Positions 28,401 to 39,492 of a stretch of DNA of 64,000 nucleotides are shown in pieces (position 1 is the first letter of the stretch; the number at the start of each line of letters is the position of its first letter). The DNA is from Nymphaea colorata (Eukaryota > Streptophyta > Magnoliopsida > Nymphaeales > Nymphaeaceae). Where the stretch lies: NCBI RefSeq assembly GCF_008831285.2, contig NC_045145.1, forward strand, positions 13,966,040-14,030,039, written 5' to 3'. The notes under the pieces were generated by a model. It was given only the letters and a program-made list of their open reading frames with translations. It searched no databases and was not told the origin of the DNA. The translations under genes were made by a program, and so were the position numbers.

Positions 28401-28768
28401 GTGGCATTTCTATCTAGTCATGAAGTGCTAATACAAACATATCAACTGACCAAGTGACGGTCTCGAATAAATCACTTAACAATGACGAACACCCAACTCT
28501 AATGGTTATGCCTGTACAAAGTTTTCCACCTCAGTCTTGAGCTAAGGATGCAAGTAGTTGTACAGGGTTAAGATTTGAGAGGACGAATAATACAAATATG
28601 TGATATAAGGGTAAGTAATAAAGGATATATCAGAAAATAAGGCTGCAAAATTGCTGTTTACCACTGCCAATTCACGCTTTCTCGAGACAAATGTAGGTCA
28701 ACAGTCTGGTATGGCAACCATTATGAACAACTTGGTCCTCCCTCTCTCTTTCTCTCACCCCCTCTCCT

Positions 28769-28811
<43 letters not shown>

Positions 28812-29097
28812 ATAAGTTGTGCCGCATTAAAAACCTTGAGGAATAGTCTAAGCAGCAAAGACAAAGCAACTAGGAAAAAACAAATAGCGAGTACAAGTGC
28901 ACAAAGAAAATCTAAATGAGTTAAACTGCATCAGAAAGGATAGGGTTCAATAACAAACGCTAATGCACCAACCTTCTAGTCCATTCTTCTTTAGAGAAGG
29001 TAGCCTGAAGTCGTTTTGGGAGGTTTTCCCAAGGGCATTCTTCCTTTATAGCCTTTAAAAATAGCTGTTCCTCAATAGTAGCTGGGACACGATGCAT
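19458..29097 (-). CDS. FAM91: FAM91 family protein (FAM91A1 homologue)
   Basis: The exon model on the minus strand is 28973-29097, 28160-28277, 27959-28055, 26923-27029, 25848-25970, 25249-25402, 24339-24399, 23863-24236, 21169-22792 and 19458-19722. All junctions are GT/AG and in phase, giving 1015 aa, the usual length for plant FAM91. The N-terminal domain (residues 1 to about 300) contains [40 protein letters not shown] and [11 protein letters not shown]. The C-terminal domain (about 560-1000) contains [32 protein letters not shown] and [15 protein letters not shown] variable Ser/Glu/Asp-rich linker lies in between. There is no signal peptide or membrane segment. In animals FAM91A1 works with TBC1D23 and the WDR11 complex to capture endosome-derived vesicles on Golgi golgins; the same role in plants is inference. 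No stops or frameshifts were seen. Confidence 0.94.
20321..20411. repeat. 46-bp tandem repeat, two copies
   Basis: Two adjacent imperfect copies of a 46-bp AT-rich unit (20321-20366 and 20367-20411), each starting ttatttactgctgttaaa. They lie in the last intron of the FAM91 gene, with no sign of function. Confidence 0.8.
23083..23112. repeat. 14-bp perfect inverted repeat
   Basis: The arms tatcttgatatttt and aaaatatcaagata are exact reverse complements separated by 2 bases. They lie in the FAM91 intron between the eighth and ninth coding exons, in AT-rich DNA. This may be the edge of a degraded MITE or chance AT-rich symmetry. Confidence 0.6.
24660..24935 (+). mobile_element. Solo LTR (or TRIM-like LTR) in a FAM91 intron
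   Basis: A 276-bp segment starts TGATGCA and ends TGCATCA, a perfect 7-bp terminal inverted repeat of the TG...CA type. It is flanked on both sides by the 5-bp direct repeat GGATC (24655-24659 and 24936-24940), as expected for a target-site duplication. Inside is a TATA-box-like tctatataaaggg near 24755, followed by pyrimidine- and TTTAG-rich sequence, as in LTR U3/R/U5. No internal coding region or partner LTR is present. It lies antisense to FAM91 in the intron between coding exons 6 and 7. Confidence 0.75.
25560..25800. repeat. Imperfect inverted repeat (hairpin) in a FAM91 intron
   Basis: The two halves of this stretch are imperfect reverse complements: CCACCCGATGCA near 25631 pairs with TGCATCGGGTGG near 25673, and AAACCCTC near 25597 pairs with GAGGGTTT near 25703. 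TA- and CA-type microsatellites lie on both sides. The shape fits a MITE or a young hairpin-RNA locus. It lies in the intron between the fifth and sixth coding exons of FAM91. Confidence 0.55.
28771..28806. repeat. (TA)n microsatellite
   Basis: About 17 uninterrupted TA units follow a CT-rich tract in the first coding intron of FAM91. Confidence 0.95.
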
Positions 29098-30851
29098 TCT
29101 TGCTGCTGGCAGCTCAAGTTTTCACTGTAAATAAATTTAGCATACTTCAAGAAGCTCTTAATCTAACTAAACCCATGATTCTCTGAAACAGGCAAAAATT
29201 TATGCAAACTGTTGCGTCATTTCTACAAGGCACCTTCCATTGTCAAGAATAAGATGCACACGAAAGAATCACGCATACTCAATATTAATGCTCCATCAAT
29301 GGGGCATAACAGGAGGGAATATCGGGGGTGATTACTTGATCTTATACCAAGCTGTTGATTCTAACTTCTAATAGTGAATAAGAAAAACACAACTTTGTTG
29401 GAGGCAATGAATAAGATGTTTGGGGACCATTTATCACGAAAGAATAATAAGAAAAAGAATAGAGAAAGGGAAAAGCAGAAAAAATATCTAGACCAGGCAT
29501 TACAAACCCAAATTCATGCACTCCAACGGCTATTGAAGTTTCCTAGTGCTTCCGTAATTGTCATCTACATATCGGTTTTCACATTTCAAAAACAAAAATA
29601 AATAAACAAAAAGGAAGAACAAGTACGTGCGTTTGACATTTTTGCAAACACCCAAGTCCTACAGGTTTTAAATCCTCGTCCACGTTCTGGTTTTCAATAT
29701 GATAGATGATGGTCCGAGGAATTCTCATTCCTTCTTGGTTCCTTTTCAAAAAAATGGCAAAACCTCGATGGGCAGGTGCGTATGACAATTCAGCTCCAAT
29801 AATTAACTTCAAGACATTCCGTTCCCTGAATATATTTTCAAGGTAGCCAGCAATTCATCTGATTCCTGCTCCTACGAAGCACATGAAATAGATTGAAAAA
29901 GAACAGTTCATTCTTGAGCTACATTTCTTAAGGAAAACATCCGCAACAACGCACAACACTCGGTCAATCAGTGGTCAGTCACTCGATCATAGATATGAGA
30001 GCGAAGGGCGAGGTCGCTCGCGGGCGCGGACAAATGCACAGTAGACTTTTTGAAGTGGTTTTCCAACGATTGATCGACCCGTTCACCAGGACGCTACATG
30101 GCAATCTACTGGATCAAGGGGAACCCAGTAAATTAACACCCACAAAAGACTTTGGATCAACAAGAAATATGTGATATAGAAACTGCCGAAGAATGAACAA
30201 GATTCGACAATAATCGGACCTGAGAACCGTATTTTGTAAATACGCCCTACGACCACTTGTGATTGGGGATCAGCCATTCCCTCAAAAAAAAAAAATCATC
30301 AAACCATACAAAAGAGAGAAACATACCATAAGCTTTAGACGTTGATCTCAACAAGCAATCATAAACCTGTTGTAGTGAACGGAAATCATTTCCTTGTCGA
30401 CACCGGCTTTTGCACTATCTACCGCAAGAAAACGACCACAAAATGCGAACCGACAAGTGAATCTGGAAACTCCAAATAGATCACCTGACCAAACCAGTGG
30501 AGAGAGCAAATCAAGCCAGGGAAGAACGAGGGAGAGTACCGTCGGTGCTTGTCGGGGACGGATCTGCTGTGGGGATCGATGCACGGAGCAGAGGAACTCG
30601 GATGAGCTGGAGTGAACTGGACCGGGGAGTGGGACGGAGGACGTCGATCCTGAAAGTTCTTCGGCTTCTTGGGAAGGCCCGTCTCTTCTACCGAGGCGGC
30701 ACCATCTTCGTCTTCCCCTCAGCGCGTTTTCTTGCTCGAGCAATGCACGACTTCGCACGAACCCAGCACAACTGTGGGCACTCGGCTCAGATCTGTTGCG
30801 TGGGTGGAGTTGGGTCCACCGGCAGGCACTTCGGATCCAGCAAAAGCCCAT
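29098..30851 (-). promoter_or_regulatory. Probable 5' UTR of FAM91 with one intron, and promoter side
   Basis: Just upstream of the FAM91 ATG (29097) a good acceptor (tttacag) puts 27 bases of leader at 29098-29124. A candidate donor (TCAG|gtgatc) ends a GC-rich segment at 30486. I therefore infer a non-coding first exon at about 30486-30851 and a leader intron of about 1.36 kb. Open frames inside this GC-rich segment on both strands show no family similarity. Transcript data would settle the boundaries. Confidence 0.4.
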
Positions 30852-30899
30852 GCGCGCTCCACCAGTTTGCGCTGTTTAGATTAACTTGTTTCATGTAGA

Positions 30900-32165
30900 T
30901 GTGATTTACGTTGCCCGTTTCATAGGAATATCTTTAAATCATGTGAAATTCTAAATACTTGGCATATGATTTTTTGCTGACTTCAAACACTTAACCATTA
31001 CGTACTTGAACTAAACAATATCTCATTTAGTTGAGGGGAAAGAATATTGCGCTGGAAGAGAGAAAGGCAAAATTTCCCTTTTCCTTATGCTTTCAGGGTT
31101 TAGAGCTGTGCGGAGGCGGAGGTATAAAATAAGAACGACGTACATTCAACCTCCCTCCATTGACTTAGGAGGGTAATACCCGCAGAAATAGAACTGATAA
31201 TTAGACTCTCATCAGTCTGTCCACTATTCTATGCCCCTTAGACCTAAATAATATATCAATCAAAAGCATGGTTTTTTAAAAGCTTGTCATACTAATATGA
31301 TCTTTGTTCCAGAATCCACATAAAAAAATCATGTTTTTTGTTACCTCAAATTGATCTTTCATTTACCTGTAGATGCTGTACAGCATTACTCAACAACATA
31401 TTCTATCGATTTCAATTGGAACAAGATTCTGCAGGTGTTTGCAATTAAACTTGTAGGTGTAACCCTAGTGTTTCTTAATCTTAACTATTTCGTGCACAGT
31501 AGTGCTTTTTAGTAGACTAAAGTCAGAGGAATAGTGGGTTATAGCCTGACAGAAGTCCACAAGACGTAAATAGATTGATCTAAGTGGGATGTTCAGTTGA
31601 ATATATATGAATGTATTCAATTGGATTCATCAAACAAATTGAGTTTCGCAGGTGGATTTTACCCTCATTTTGAACTTAAATTCATCAAGCAATTCCACGC
31701 AGTACGTCTGGTGGTTTGTCTGGCCTTAAATCAGTGGAAGAGTCCAATTTTTCACCCAGGGGCCCGCTAAGCTAACATACAGATACCCAATCTTAGATAC
31801 TTTCATATTTAAAAGGCACCAATATTTAATCAATTACATTATATGGGCCATCGTATGTAAGCGAGTAAAATTAACCTTATGGGTTAAAGAGTGGGCAACT
31901 GCACACACGAGCCCACAGCTGGCTCCTTAAGTGCCTTATGACTTTTAAAGTCTTAATTTGATTGGCAAAAGTAAATCACATGGAAATTGAAATGATGGGC
32001 AGGGGGGCAAACGCCTCCTGCTCTCCAATTAAATTAAACCCCATAAAAACCATTGAATGTAAAAACTACGGCTTGCACCTTTCCAAAGTAAAAAAAAATG
32101 TACTTGCATTTTAATTTTTTTTTCTTCTCTCTCACTCTCTGAGTTCACTTTTTCTTCTTGCTACC
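30900..32165. other. Intergenic, no gene recognised
   Basis: AT-rich DNA without coding features. It separates the FAM91 promoter side from the LINE fragment that follows. Confidence 0.55.
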
Positions 32166-32174
32166 TCGCCTCCT

Positions 32175-32872
32175 TTGGTCCTTCTGTTGCGTCGCTCCCA
32201 CCCCATTCCCTTTGGTCCCCTAGCCCATCTCCTCGTGTCATTGCTTTTGTATGGCTTCTACTTACTGGCCACATCAATACTTTTGACCACCTACAATGCC
32301 TTGAAATCAGTTTGGCTAACCAGTATCTTCTGTGTCTTACCGCGGCTGAATCTCAGGTCCACCTTTTTATTTCTTGCCTGTTCTTCTCTAATGTTCTTGC
32401 TTCTTCCTTGCTTTCGCTTGTTTGTAGTCTTCCCGACCCATCATCCATTCGTCTTCTTTTCCTGTTTTGTCCTTCCCCTCACCTGTCTGCTTCCTGGGGT
32501 CGTGTTTGGAGGTTGTGACTCATTTCAGCTTGGTGGCGCATTTGGGAGGAGCGCAACAACAGGGTCTTCAGGGGCTCATTCTCTTCGCCAGATTCGGTGG
32601 CTCGTCTTGTGTAGGGGGATGTCCATTTTGCCATTCGGTTGAGGCGCCGTTGTCCGTCTGCGGCTGAGTGACTATTCCGCTCCGCCTTTCCTCTCTATTC
32701 ACACATCTCTTATTTCACTGTGCATTGTATTGTATATTTCGTCTTTTACTTCTGCTTTTGCGGTTTGTTTTTGTATCTAGGGGACTTCTTATCCCCAAAT
32801 TTTGTTATATATTCCCATTTTATCGGCTCTTCTCTCTCGCTCTCTCTCCTTTCCATGATGGAGATGAGTAAA
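32175..32872 (+). mobile_element. 5'-truncated L1-type LINE, 3' end of ORF2 and 3' UTR
   Basis: One frame from about 32237 reads like the zinc-binding C-terminal region (zf-RVT) of plant LINE ORF2: FVWLLLTGHINTFDHL, then ISLANQYLLCLTAAESQVHL and FISCLFF. After one in-frame stop (32516-32518) it continues AWWRIWEERNNRVFRG, the standard tail motif of plant L1 elements. A second stop lies further on, near 32607. The T-rich sequence after about 32665 resembles a LINE 3' UTR and fades at about 32872 without a clear poly-A tail. Everything 5' of this part of ORF2 is absent. Confidence 0.8.
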
Positions 32873-32879
32873 AAGCAAC

Positions 32880-33625
32880 ATCTAAACTTTTAGGGCAACG
32901 TTTCTGGAAGCGTCAGACCAAAAAGTGTCGATTAAAAGGTGGAAACGAGCTTCCTACCTGCTCAAACTTGATTTGGTTCCTTAATCACACTTCTCTCCAA
33001 CCTAAAATGTGATAATTCGTTTCAAAGGAAAAAACTTGATTCTAACCTGCATGGACGTTCCTTTTATAACTCACCACCTCTGATGTCAAGGGGATCGGAA
33101 TCTGAAAGGAAATATTTTCTAACCCTTCTCCACGATCTGAACTAATATGACGATGCATGTTTCAACTTTCTCCTTGTGATATTTCGCACAGTTTGCTCTT
33201 TGCCTATAGCTAGTTAATTTCTCATACTAAAATTGAAACAACTTGATATAAATGTCCAAGTTTCTTACAGAAAAAACAAATTTTTCCTTGATATAATAAA
33301 ACTCCAAGACTCTTTGAGAAAATCTTTCCCAACTTGAGAGGCACGGGGGAAGCTCAAGCTCTTTGCTTGCAAGGAAAGTATCTTGTTGCAAATGACCCCA
33401 CTTTTTCCTATGAAGTCTCCTTCCAAAGCAAGAGTCGACTTGGGTTAATTTGCCCGCAGCAAACATCCAACTGCAACTGCCCTTTTTCCTATTAAATCTC
33501 CTTCCAAACCAGAGATGTTGGAAAGTACTTTTGCCAGAGCCGAGAAAACCACGGGACATCAATCAAGCTAGCGCCGATGCGCGCAAATGGTTCCGCCTTT
33601 GGGTCAGATCCAGCTTTCATCGAAT
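32880..33625. other. Intergenic stretch before the copia element, with a short internal repeat
   Basis: No gene is recognised. Two similar segments of about 35 bases, each beginning ctttttcctat and continuing ctccttccaaa, occur near 33401 and 33482. A TGTTGGA at 33516 resembles the 3' LTR start, but what follows does not align. The minus-strand open frame across 33227-33562 has no family similarity and reflects the repeat. Confidence 0.45.
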
Positions 33626-33939
33626 ATCAGTTACTAGATTTTATTTAAAGCTGTTCCTAAAAAATCTCTCAAGGAACTGCAGTTAGGGTTTGGGAAAAAC
33701 CTAAGGGGCTGGACTTTATATTCCTAGCAAGCTCTCCAGAACAATTATCCGTGAGAAGCCCCTTGGAAGTAAACCCCAAAAATCTAATGTGCTTTTCTTC
33801 TTCTTCTCCCTTTGGTTTTGCTCTGCCGTTTTCCACAAGGGACACTTATTGCTGCTTCAAGAGAACGCTCGAACCTCTGGTGAATCTTCTGCGTCGGAGA
33901 AGACTCGCATCTTCTGCAGTTACTTCTCATTCTTCAACA
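33626..33939 (+). repeat. 5' LTR of the copia element (alignable part)
   Basis: Aligns with 39542-39876 to the end CAACA. Homology begins abruptly at atcagttactag. The 50 bases that precede this point in the 3' LTR are not recognisable here, so the 5' edge is either deleted or replaced. Confidence 0.85.
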
Positions 33940-33940
33940 G

Positions 33941-33952
33941 TGGTATCAGAGC
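33941..33952 (+). other. Primer-binding site (initiator-Met tRNA)
   Basis: TGGTATCAGAGC, one base downstream of the 5' LTR end, matches the classic copia primer-binding site complementary to the 3' end of initiator methionine tRNA. Confidence 0.9.
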
Positions 33953-34320
33953 GAGGGTTATCGATCTCAAGTAAGTCCGTTCAAACTTCTGTGATGCCCT
34001 TGGTGAATGCCTAAGTATGTATCATGTTGTGAATGCGCAAACATACATTATGTTGTTCCTCGAATCGTATTTCGTGAGTGTGTGCAAGCATGCTAGGCTA
34101 TATTTACTTGAATATGTTAAGCATGCTCGTGCTCATTGGGGTTGAACTCTCTGGTGTTTATTTAACTCACTCCCTTTCTTTCTACTGGTGTCTCTTTGTG
34201 TCTGCAAGAGACTAAGACCAGGACTGAGCGCTCTGTAATTTTTTTTTTAAAGACTCACATAGTCGATCTGTCCCAAAGAACTCCAATGCTAGAATTTTTT
34301 TTTACCTATGTCTCTGGTAA

Positions 34321-34362
34321 ACCGCAGCACAAGAGGAGAGCACCGCAGCACAAGAGGAGAGC
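34321..34362. repeat. 21-bp perfect tandem duplication
   Basis: Two adjacent copies of accgcagcacaagaggagag plus a final c, in the copia leader. Confidence 0.95.
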
Positions 34363-34484
34363 TTGCTCTGCTTGACATTCAAAGACCCAAAATAAATAAA
34401 CAAAGGAGAGGAGGGAATGAGACATTGGGGAAAATATACCTTAATCTAGTTTTCTAAATCCTCCGTTACAGTCGAAAACTCCAC

Positions 34485-34805
34485 TGTGTTCAAATACATC
34501 TCCTTAACATGGGTAGAGGAGGAAGATGCCAATATGAGCCAGATTTAGCAGAAGCAGCCTCAGACGCCCTCTGCAAAAACGAACTCGACTCCTGCAGCCC
34601 TCTGTGCGGCAGAAATGAAGTTGGATGACCTTCTCTTAGTGGCGGTGGTTGAAGAAGCAGCAGTGAGGCGCGGGAGGCAGAACCCTTGGCTAGGGTTTCG
34701 CGAGAGAGAAGTCGGTCTCTTGGTGAGGAGAGAGACGACGAAAGAGAAAATGAGAGAAAACGGGTGAAAAAAGGGTTTTTATAGTCAAAATTCAAAAATT
34801 ACGTA
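34485..34805 (-). pseudogene. Host-gene-like first exon segment captured in the copia leader, antisense
   Basis: Read on the minus strand this stretch looks like a plant nuclear gene start. A CT-rich leader reaches gcgaaaccctagcc, then a frame encodes an Arg/Ser/Leu-rich N-terminus (SASRASLLLLQPPP, later LQRASEAASAKSGSYW) and ends in a stop at 34490. The composition resembles a mitochondrial or plastid transit peptide. No ATG stands where the start would be expected. It lies between the primer-binding site and gag, where copia elements normally carry only a short leader. I do not recognise the donor gene. Confidence 0.4.
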
Positions 34806-35245
34806 AATATGCATTATTTTCATGAAAGCTGTTATAATTTTCATAAATTAAAGCCGCAACAATTTTGCTGAAAAACTCTTCAAAAAGAGGCTCGCGAAAG
34901 TTATTTTCATCAAAAACTGAAAATTTTATAAGAAATTACTTTCGGGTACCCTCATAGTTATTATAAATTACGGAAAGAGGGTTCAGAGGAATTATTTTGC
35001 AATTTCAGTGGAAAACCGTGTTTTATGGAAAATTACAAATAGGCACCCTCAAGCTTATTAAAGGTGCAGAAGGAGGGTTCTGAAATAAACTCTGAAAGGA
35101 GATGTGCATGTTCTAAATTTCATTTAGACTCCTTTTGTTTAAATATTATTTTAGAATATTGTGAAATCTTTTGATGTGATATTCATTGTGATATGTTTTT
35201 CCTGTCTTTATTGTTCCTTACTTGCCATGAGAAATTAATTTAGAA

Positions 35246-36082
35246 ATGACATCAAGAGTGGGAGCTTCTGAATTAGTCAAGACTGAAAAACTGAATGAGA
35301 CAAATTTTCATGCATGGAAGCGTAGGATAATGTTGGCATTGACTTTGGAAGGACTCATTTATGTGATCAACCAGTCTTTTCTTACTTTAGGAGACAAATC
35401 TACAAATGAAGAAAAAAGGGCATATGAGTCCTTTACCACTGATGATCTGATGGCTAAAACTATCATGTTAGCCTTCATGAAAGATGATCAGATCAGAGTA
35501 TTTGAGGATTGTCCAACTGTCAAGAGAATGTTTGATACTATTTCTTCCAAATACAATACCATGACTGCGATGCACGTACAGTTACTGTTAGAATAGTACA
35601 ATTCCTATAGGATGAAATACTCAGACAACGTAATGGACCATGTTAATAAAATGTTGGTCATGGCTAAAGATTTAGCCGTGGTGGGGAATGTCATATCTGA
35701 CAATATGCAGATCAGCACAATCCTGAACAGCCTACCTCCTTCTTGGGATGTGGCAGTTATTGCCTTGAGTGTTCAATTTGATAATCTTACTTTAAGAAAG
35801 CTTCTTATACAGTTAGCTCTACAGCAACAACGTCTGACCAAGATAAATAGAGCAGAATTGATGACAGTCCAGGAAAAACCTGTTGGTAGTCATGTGTCTG
35901 TAAAACCAAAACAATTTAAAAATCGAAACGATAGCAAGTTCAAGGGCAATTTTGCAAGTATTAAGAAATCTCAAGGAACTGTAGTGAAATGCTATAGATG
36001 CGAAAAGCCTAGACATAAGGAAGAACTGCAGGACAAAATTCTCGAATATGAAAGACAGCAATGGTCAGGACAACTACAATAG
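35246..36082 (+). pseudogene. copia gag, broken
   Basis: The N-terminus (KLNETNFHAWKRRIMLAL) and middle (ILNSLPPSWDVAVIAL) are typical copia gag (UBN2-like). One in-frame stop at 35594-35596 splits it, and the same frame resumes. The zinc knuckle is degenerate: CYRC and the histidine are present, but the last cysteine is missing before the frame shifts into the protease part. Confidence 0.9.
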
Positions 36083-36554
36083 AAGGAAGTCTCAAGGGGA
36101 CTATGACAGAGAAGTCATCTGTGTCGTGTCAGAATGTATGTTTGCAGATGAAGATCTAACTGGATGGTGGGTTGATTCAGGAGCAACTCGTCACATTGCA
36201 AAGACAAAAGAAGGAGTGATCCACATGGAAAATCTGAGTCTGGGAACCCACAAGGTTTATATAGGAAACAACTCTTATTGTGATGTCTTAGGAATTAAGG
36301 CATATCGTCTAAATGTTGGGGGTACAAGTGTTGTACTTAACGAGGTTTTGTATCTCCCTTCCATGAAGAGAAATCTAGTGTCTGTTCCCGCACTGACTGG
36401 AAAAGGTTTTGAAGTACGTTTTATTCTAGGAAAAGTAACAGTGGGAAAACATAGAAGGTTCATGTTTGGTGGAAAATTTGTAAAAGAACATGGTATGTTC
36501 AAACTGAATGATATGAATGAAGCTTCCAGTTTTGCTTATTCGATTGTGCAATGA
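36048..36554 (+). pseudogene. copia protease region
   Basis: Contains the aspartic-protease signature WWVDSGATRHI followed by VLNEVLYLPSMKRNLVS, the usual protease-to-integrase linker of copia polyproteins. It is in a different frame from gag and ends at a stop at 36552-36554. Confidence 0.9.
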
Positions 36555-37552
36555 GTATGAACGTAAACTTATGGCATGAAAGATTAAGTCATATAAGCAT
36601 AAAAAAGATGCAGACTCTAGCACAACAAGATTTAATACCTCACATAAATATAAATGATTTTACGAAATGCGAGTCATGTGTATATGAAAAAATGACAAGA
36701 AAACCATTTTCGTATGAAGTAATTCGGGCCACTGAATTATTGGAGATAATTCATACTGATATCTATAGACCTTTCTGAATCCAAACTCATAGTGACAAAT
36801 TACATTTCATAACGTTTATTGACGACTTCTCAAGATTTGGTTACATATACTTAATTAAACATAAATTTGAGAAATACAAGGAATACAAATATGAAGTCGA
36901 GAGACAACTTACAAGAAATATCAAAATTGTAAGGTCTGATCGAGGAGGAAAATACATTTCTAGTGAATTCCTCAAATACTGCAAAGACCTTGGAATTGAT
37001 AGGCAAAAGACAATGCTTAGGACACCACAACAAAATGGTGTGGCTGAGAGGTGTAACAGAACCCTCTTGAACATGGTGAGATCCATGTTGGTAGGAGCAC
37101 AATTACGAAAAGTTTTTTGGGGAGAAGTTGTGTTAACAACTATATATACAATAAACCGAGTGCGCTGCAAAGCAGTTCCAACCACTCCTTATGAAAGATG
37201 GATTGGTGTAAATCCAGATCTGAGATATTTAAGGAGATGGAGATCTGTAGCACACGTAAAAATTTTAGACCCAAAACTGGATAAACTAGATAACAGATCA
37301 GTGAGATGTATATTTATTGGATATCTTAAAAGATCCAAGGGTTACAGATTGTATCATTCATCTATGGGACTTATAGAAAGCAGAGATGTAGAGTTCATAG
37401 AAGAACTCAATAATAAAGATTTTGATCCAGTAAAATATCAAAATGACACACTGAATGATCTAATTTACTCAGAGGAACAGTCTGGTAATGAACTGACTGG
37501 AGGTCAGTTTGGCAATGAACCAATTGAGCAGGAATCGTCTGAGGAACAGTAA
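36551..37552 (+). pseudogene. copia integrase, broken
   Basis: The zinc-binding part reads LWHERLSHIS with CESCVYEKM. The catalytic core retains HTDIYRPF, VRSDRGGKY and NGVAERCNRTLL, carrying the D, D and E residues. A stop at 36776-36778 interrupts the core, after which the same frame continues to 37552. Confidence 0.9.
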
Positions 37553-37597
37553 GGAAATGAACCGACTGAAGATCAGTTAGGCAATGAACCAACTGAT

Positions 37598-38500
37598 ATG
37601 AATACCTCGTCATCTCGAACGTTATCAGGTCATAAAAGACCTAGAGCTTCTCCTTCATATTTGAATGATTATTATGTATATCTGACAGAGGAGCTAAGCT
37701 ATTTAGCAGATATTGACGAAATGTTTGACAATCTGACATATGATGAAGCCATTAGCTCGCATGAATCGTCGGATTGGGTGAATGCTATGGATGAAGAAAT
37801 TGAATCCATAAAAAAAAGTAAAGTCTGAGAATTAGTAGATCTTCCTAATGACAAAAAACCCATTGAATGTAAATGGGTGCTGAGAAAGAAGTATAAAGCT
37901 GATGGATCAGTCGAAAAATTCAAAGCCAGACTGATAGCGAAAAGTTTTTCTCAAAAAAAAGGAATTGATTACTCATAGACCTATTCGCCGGTTGCAAAGT
38001 TTGCATCAATCAGAATAATTTTGGCTATCGCGGCAATCTATGACTTGAATATTTGTCAGATGGTTGTGAAGACTGCTTTTCTAAATGGTGAGTTGAAAGA
38101 AACTATATATATGACTCAACCACAGGGATATGTCATCAAAGAAAAAGAAGACAAAGTGTACAAGTTGCATAAATCGTTGTATGGACTGAAACCAGGGATA
38201 TCTCATCAAGGAAAAATAAGACAAAGTGTACAAGTTGAATAAATCGTTGTATGGACTAAAACAGTCTCCTAAACAGTGGTATTTTGCTTTTCACAAAGCA
38301 ATTACAAAACTTTGGGTTCGTTGCAAACCAAGTAGACCACTGTGTGTATGTTTGGAAAAGTGAGAGTTTTTTCTGTATTATATCATTATATGTTGATGAC
38401 ATATTACTAACAGAAAATGATAACGACATGATTGTCAAAACAAAGACTTGGCTGAACAAAAACTTCGAAATGAAGGACTTGGGTTAAGCATCCTACATAT
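37598..38500 (+). pseudogene. copia reverse transcriptase, broken
   Basis: Recognisable segments are [54 protein letters not shown] and the catalytic SLYVDDILLT. Stops occur at 37826-37828 and 37976-37978. A 70-bp tandem duplication (38125-38194 and 38195-38263) shifts the frame before the YVDD segment. Confidence 0.9.
38125..38263. repeat. 70-bp tandem duplication within copia RT
   Basis: Two adjacent imperfect copies begin gggatatstcatcaa and run through tcgttgtatggact. The unit length is not a multiple of three, so it disrupts the frame. Confidence 0.9.
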
Positions 38501-38563
38501 TAGGAACAAAAATCACTCGAGATAGAAACTCAAGAATCTCGAGTTTAAGACAAGAACGATATA

Positions 38564-39328
38564 TTGAAGAAATTTCGTATGTTAGACTGCAAACCAATTG
38601 GGATTCCTATAGCTAAAGGAGCAAACTTAAGCAGAAGTGATTGTCCTGGTGAAGGACAACAAAAATTAAATGTTTCCTATGCACAAGCGGTTGACAGTCT
38701 AATGTATCTAATGTTGTGTACCAGACCTGACATAAGTTTTTTTATCGGTCTGGTGAGTCGTTATCAAAGTAATCCTGGTTGGCCTCACTGGCAAGCAGTT
38801 AAAAGAATTTTTCGGTATATTAAAGAAACAAAAGGACTAAAATTGTCCTACCAAGCTGATGAGTTGACCTTAGTTGGCTATTTAGATGCAGATTTTGCAG
38901 GATGCAAAGATGATAGTAAGTCTACTTCTAGTTATGTATTTCTCTTTGGAGGTGGGGCGATAGCCTGGTCTTGTAAGAAAAAAGGATGTGTTGCTCAACA
39001 CACTCAGGAAGCAGAGTTTGTAGCATGTAACGTTGCAACAACTTTTACTGTCTGAATAAATCAGTTCTTGAAAGACTTTAAATTAGATCTTGGTCATGAA
39101 TCGGTTCAACTGTACTGTGATAATCAGACAGCGATATCTCTTGCTGTTAGCTCAAAGAGTAAACATATAATGGTGAAATACCATTACGTTCATAAAATGA
39201 TTGAAAAAAATGAAATCTCGGTTGATTATCTGCCTACCAATGATATGGTGGCTGATCCTTTAACCAAGGGAATATATGAAGTCTTGTTTTCAAAACATGT
39301 AGTTCATATGGGGCTAAGATATATTTGA
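38564..39328 (+). pseudogene. copia RNase H region, broken
   Basis: Typical C-terminal copia sequence: ARPDI-like CTRPDISFFIGLVSRY, GYLDADFAGCKDD, QEAEFVACNVA, LYCDNQTAISLA, then the ending DYLPTNDMVADPLTKG. One stop lies at 39053-39055. The first part is out of frame with the preceding RT segment. Confidence 0.9.
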
Positions 39329-39492
39329 AAGGTTGCGAAGGAAAAACCATTGAATGGAAAACCTCGCTGTAAACCTTGAAAAAAATTTAGGTTGCGTTGG
39401 ACAAGCCATTTAAGGAAAACCACGTAACAAATTGAATAAAGAAAACCCACATAGAGTGGAAGCAAACTGGCGGTCTCATAGCTAAGTGGAAG

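Noticed and set aside
30348..30898. Overlapping open frames on both strands (up to 167 codons)
   Set aside because: They lie in a GC-rich segment that fits the non-coding first exon of FAM91. No known domain and no conserved start.
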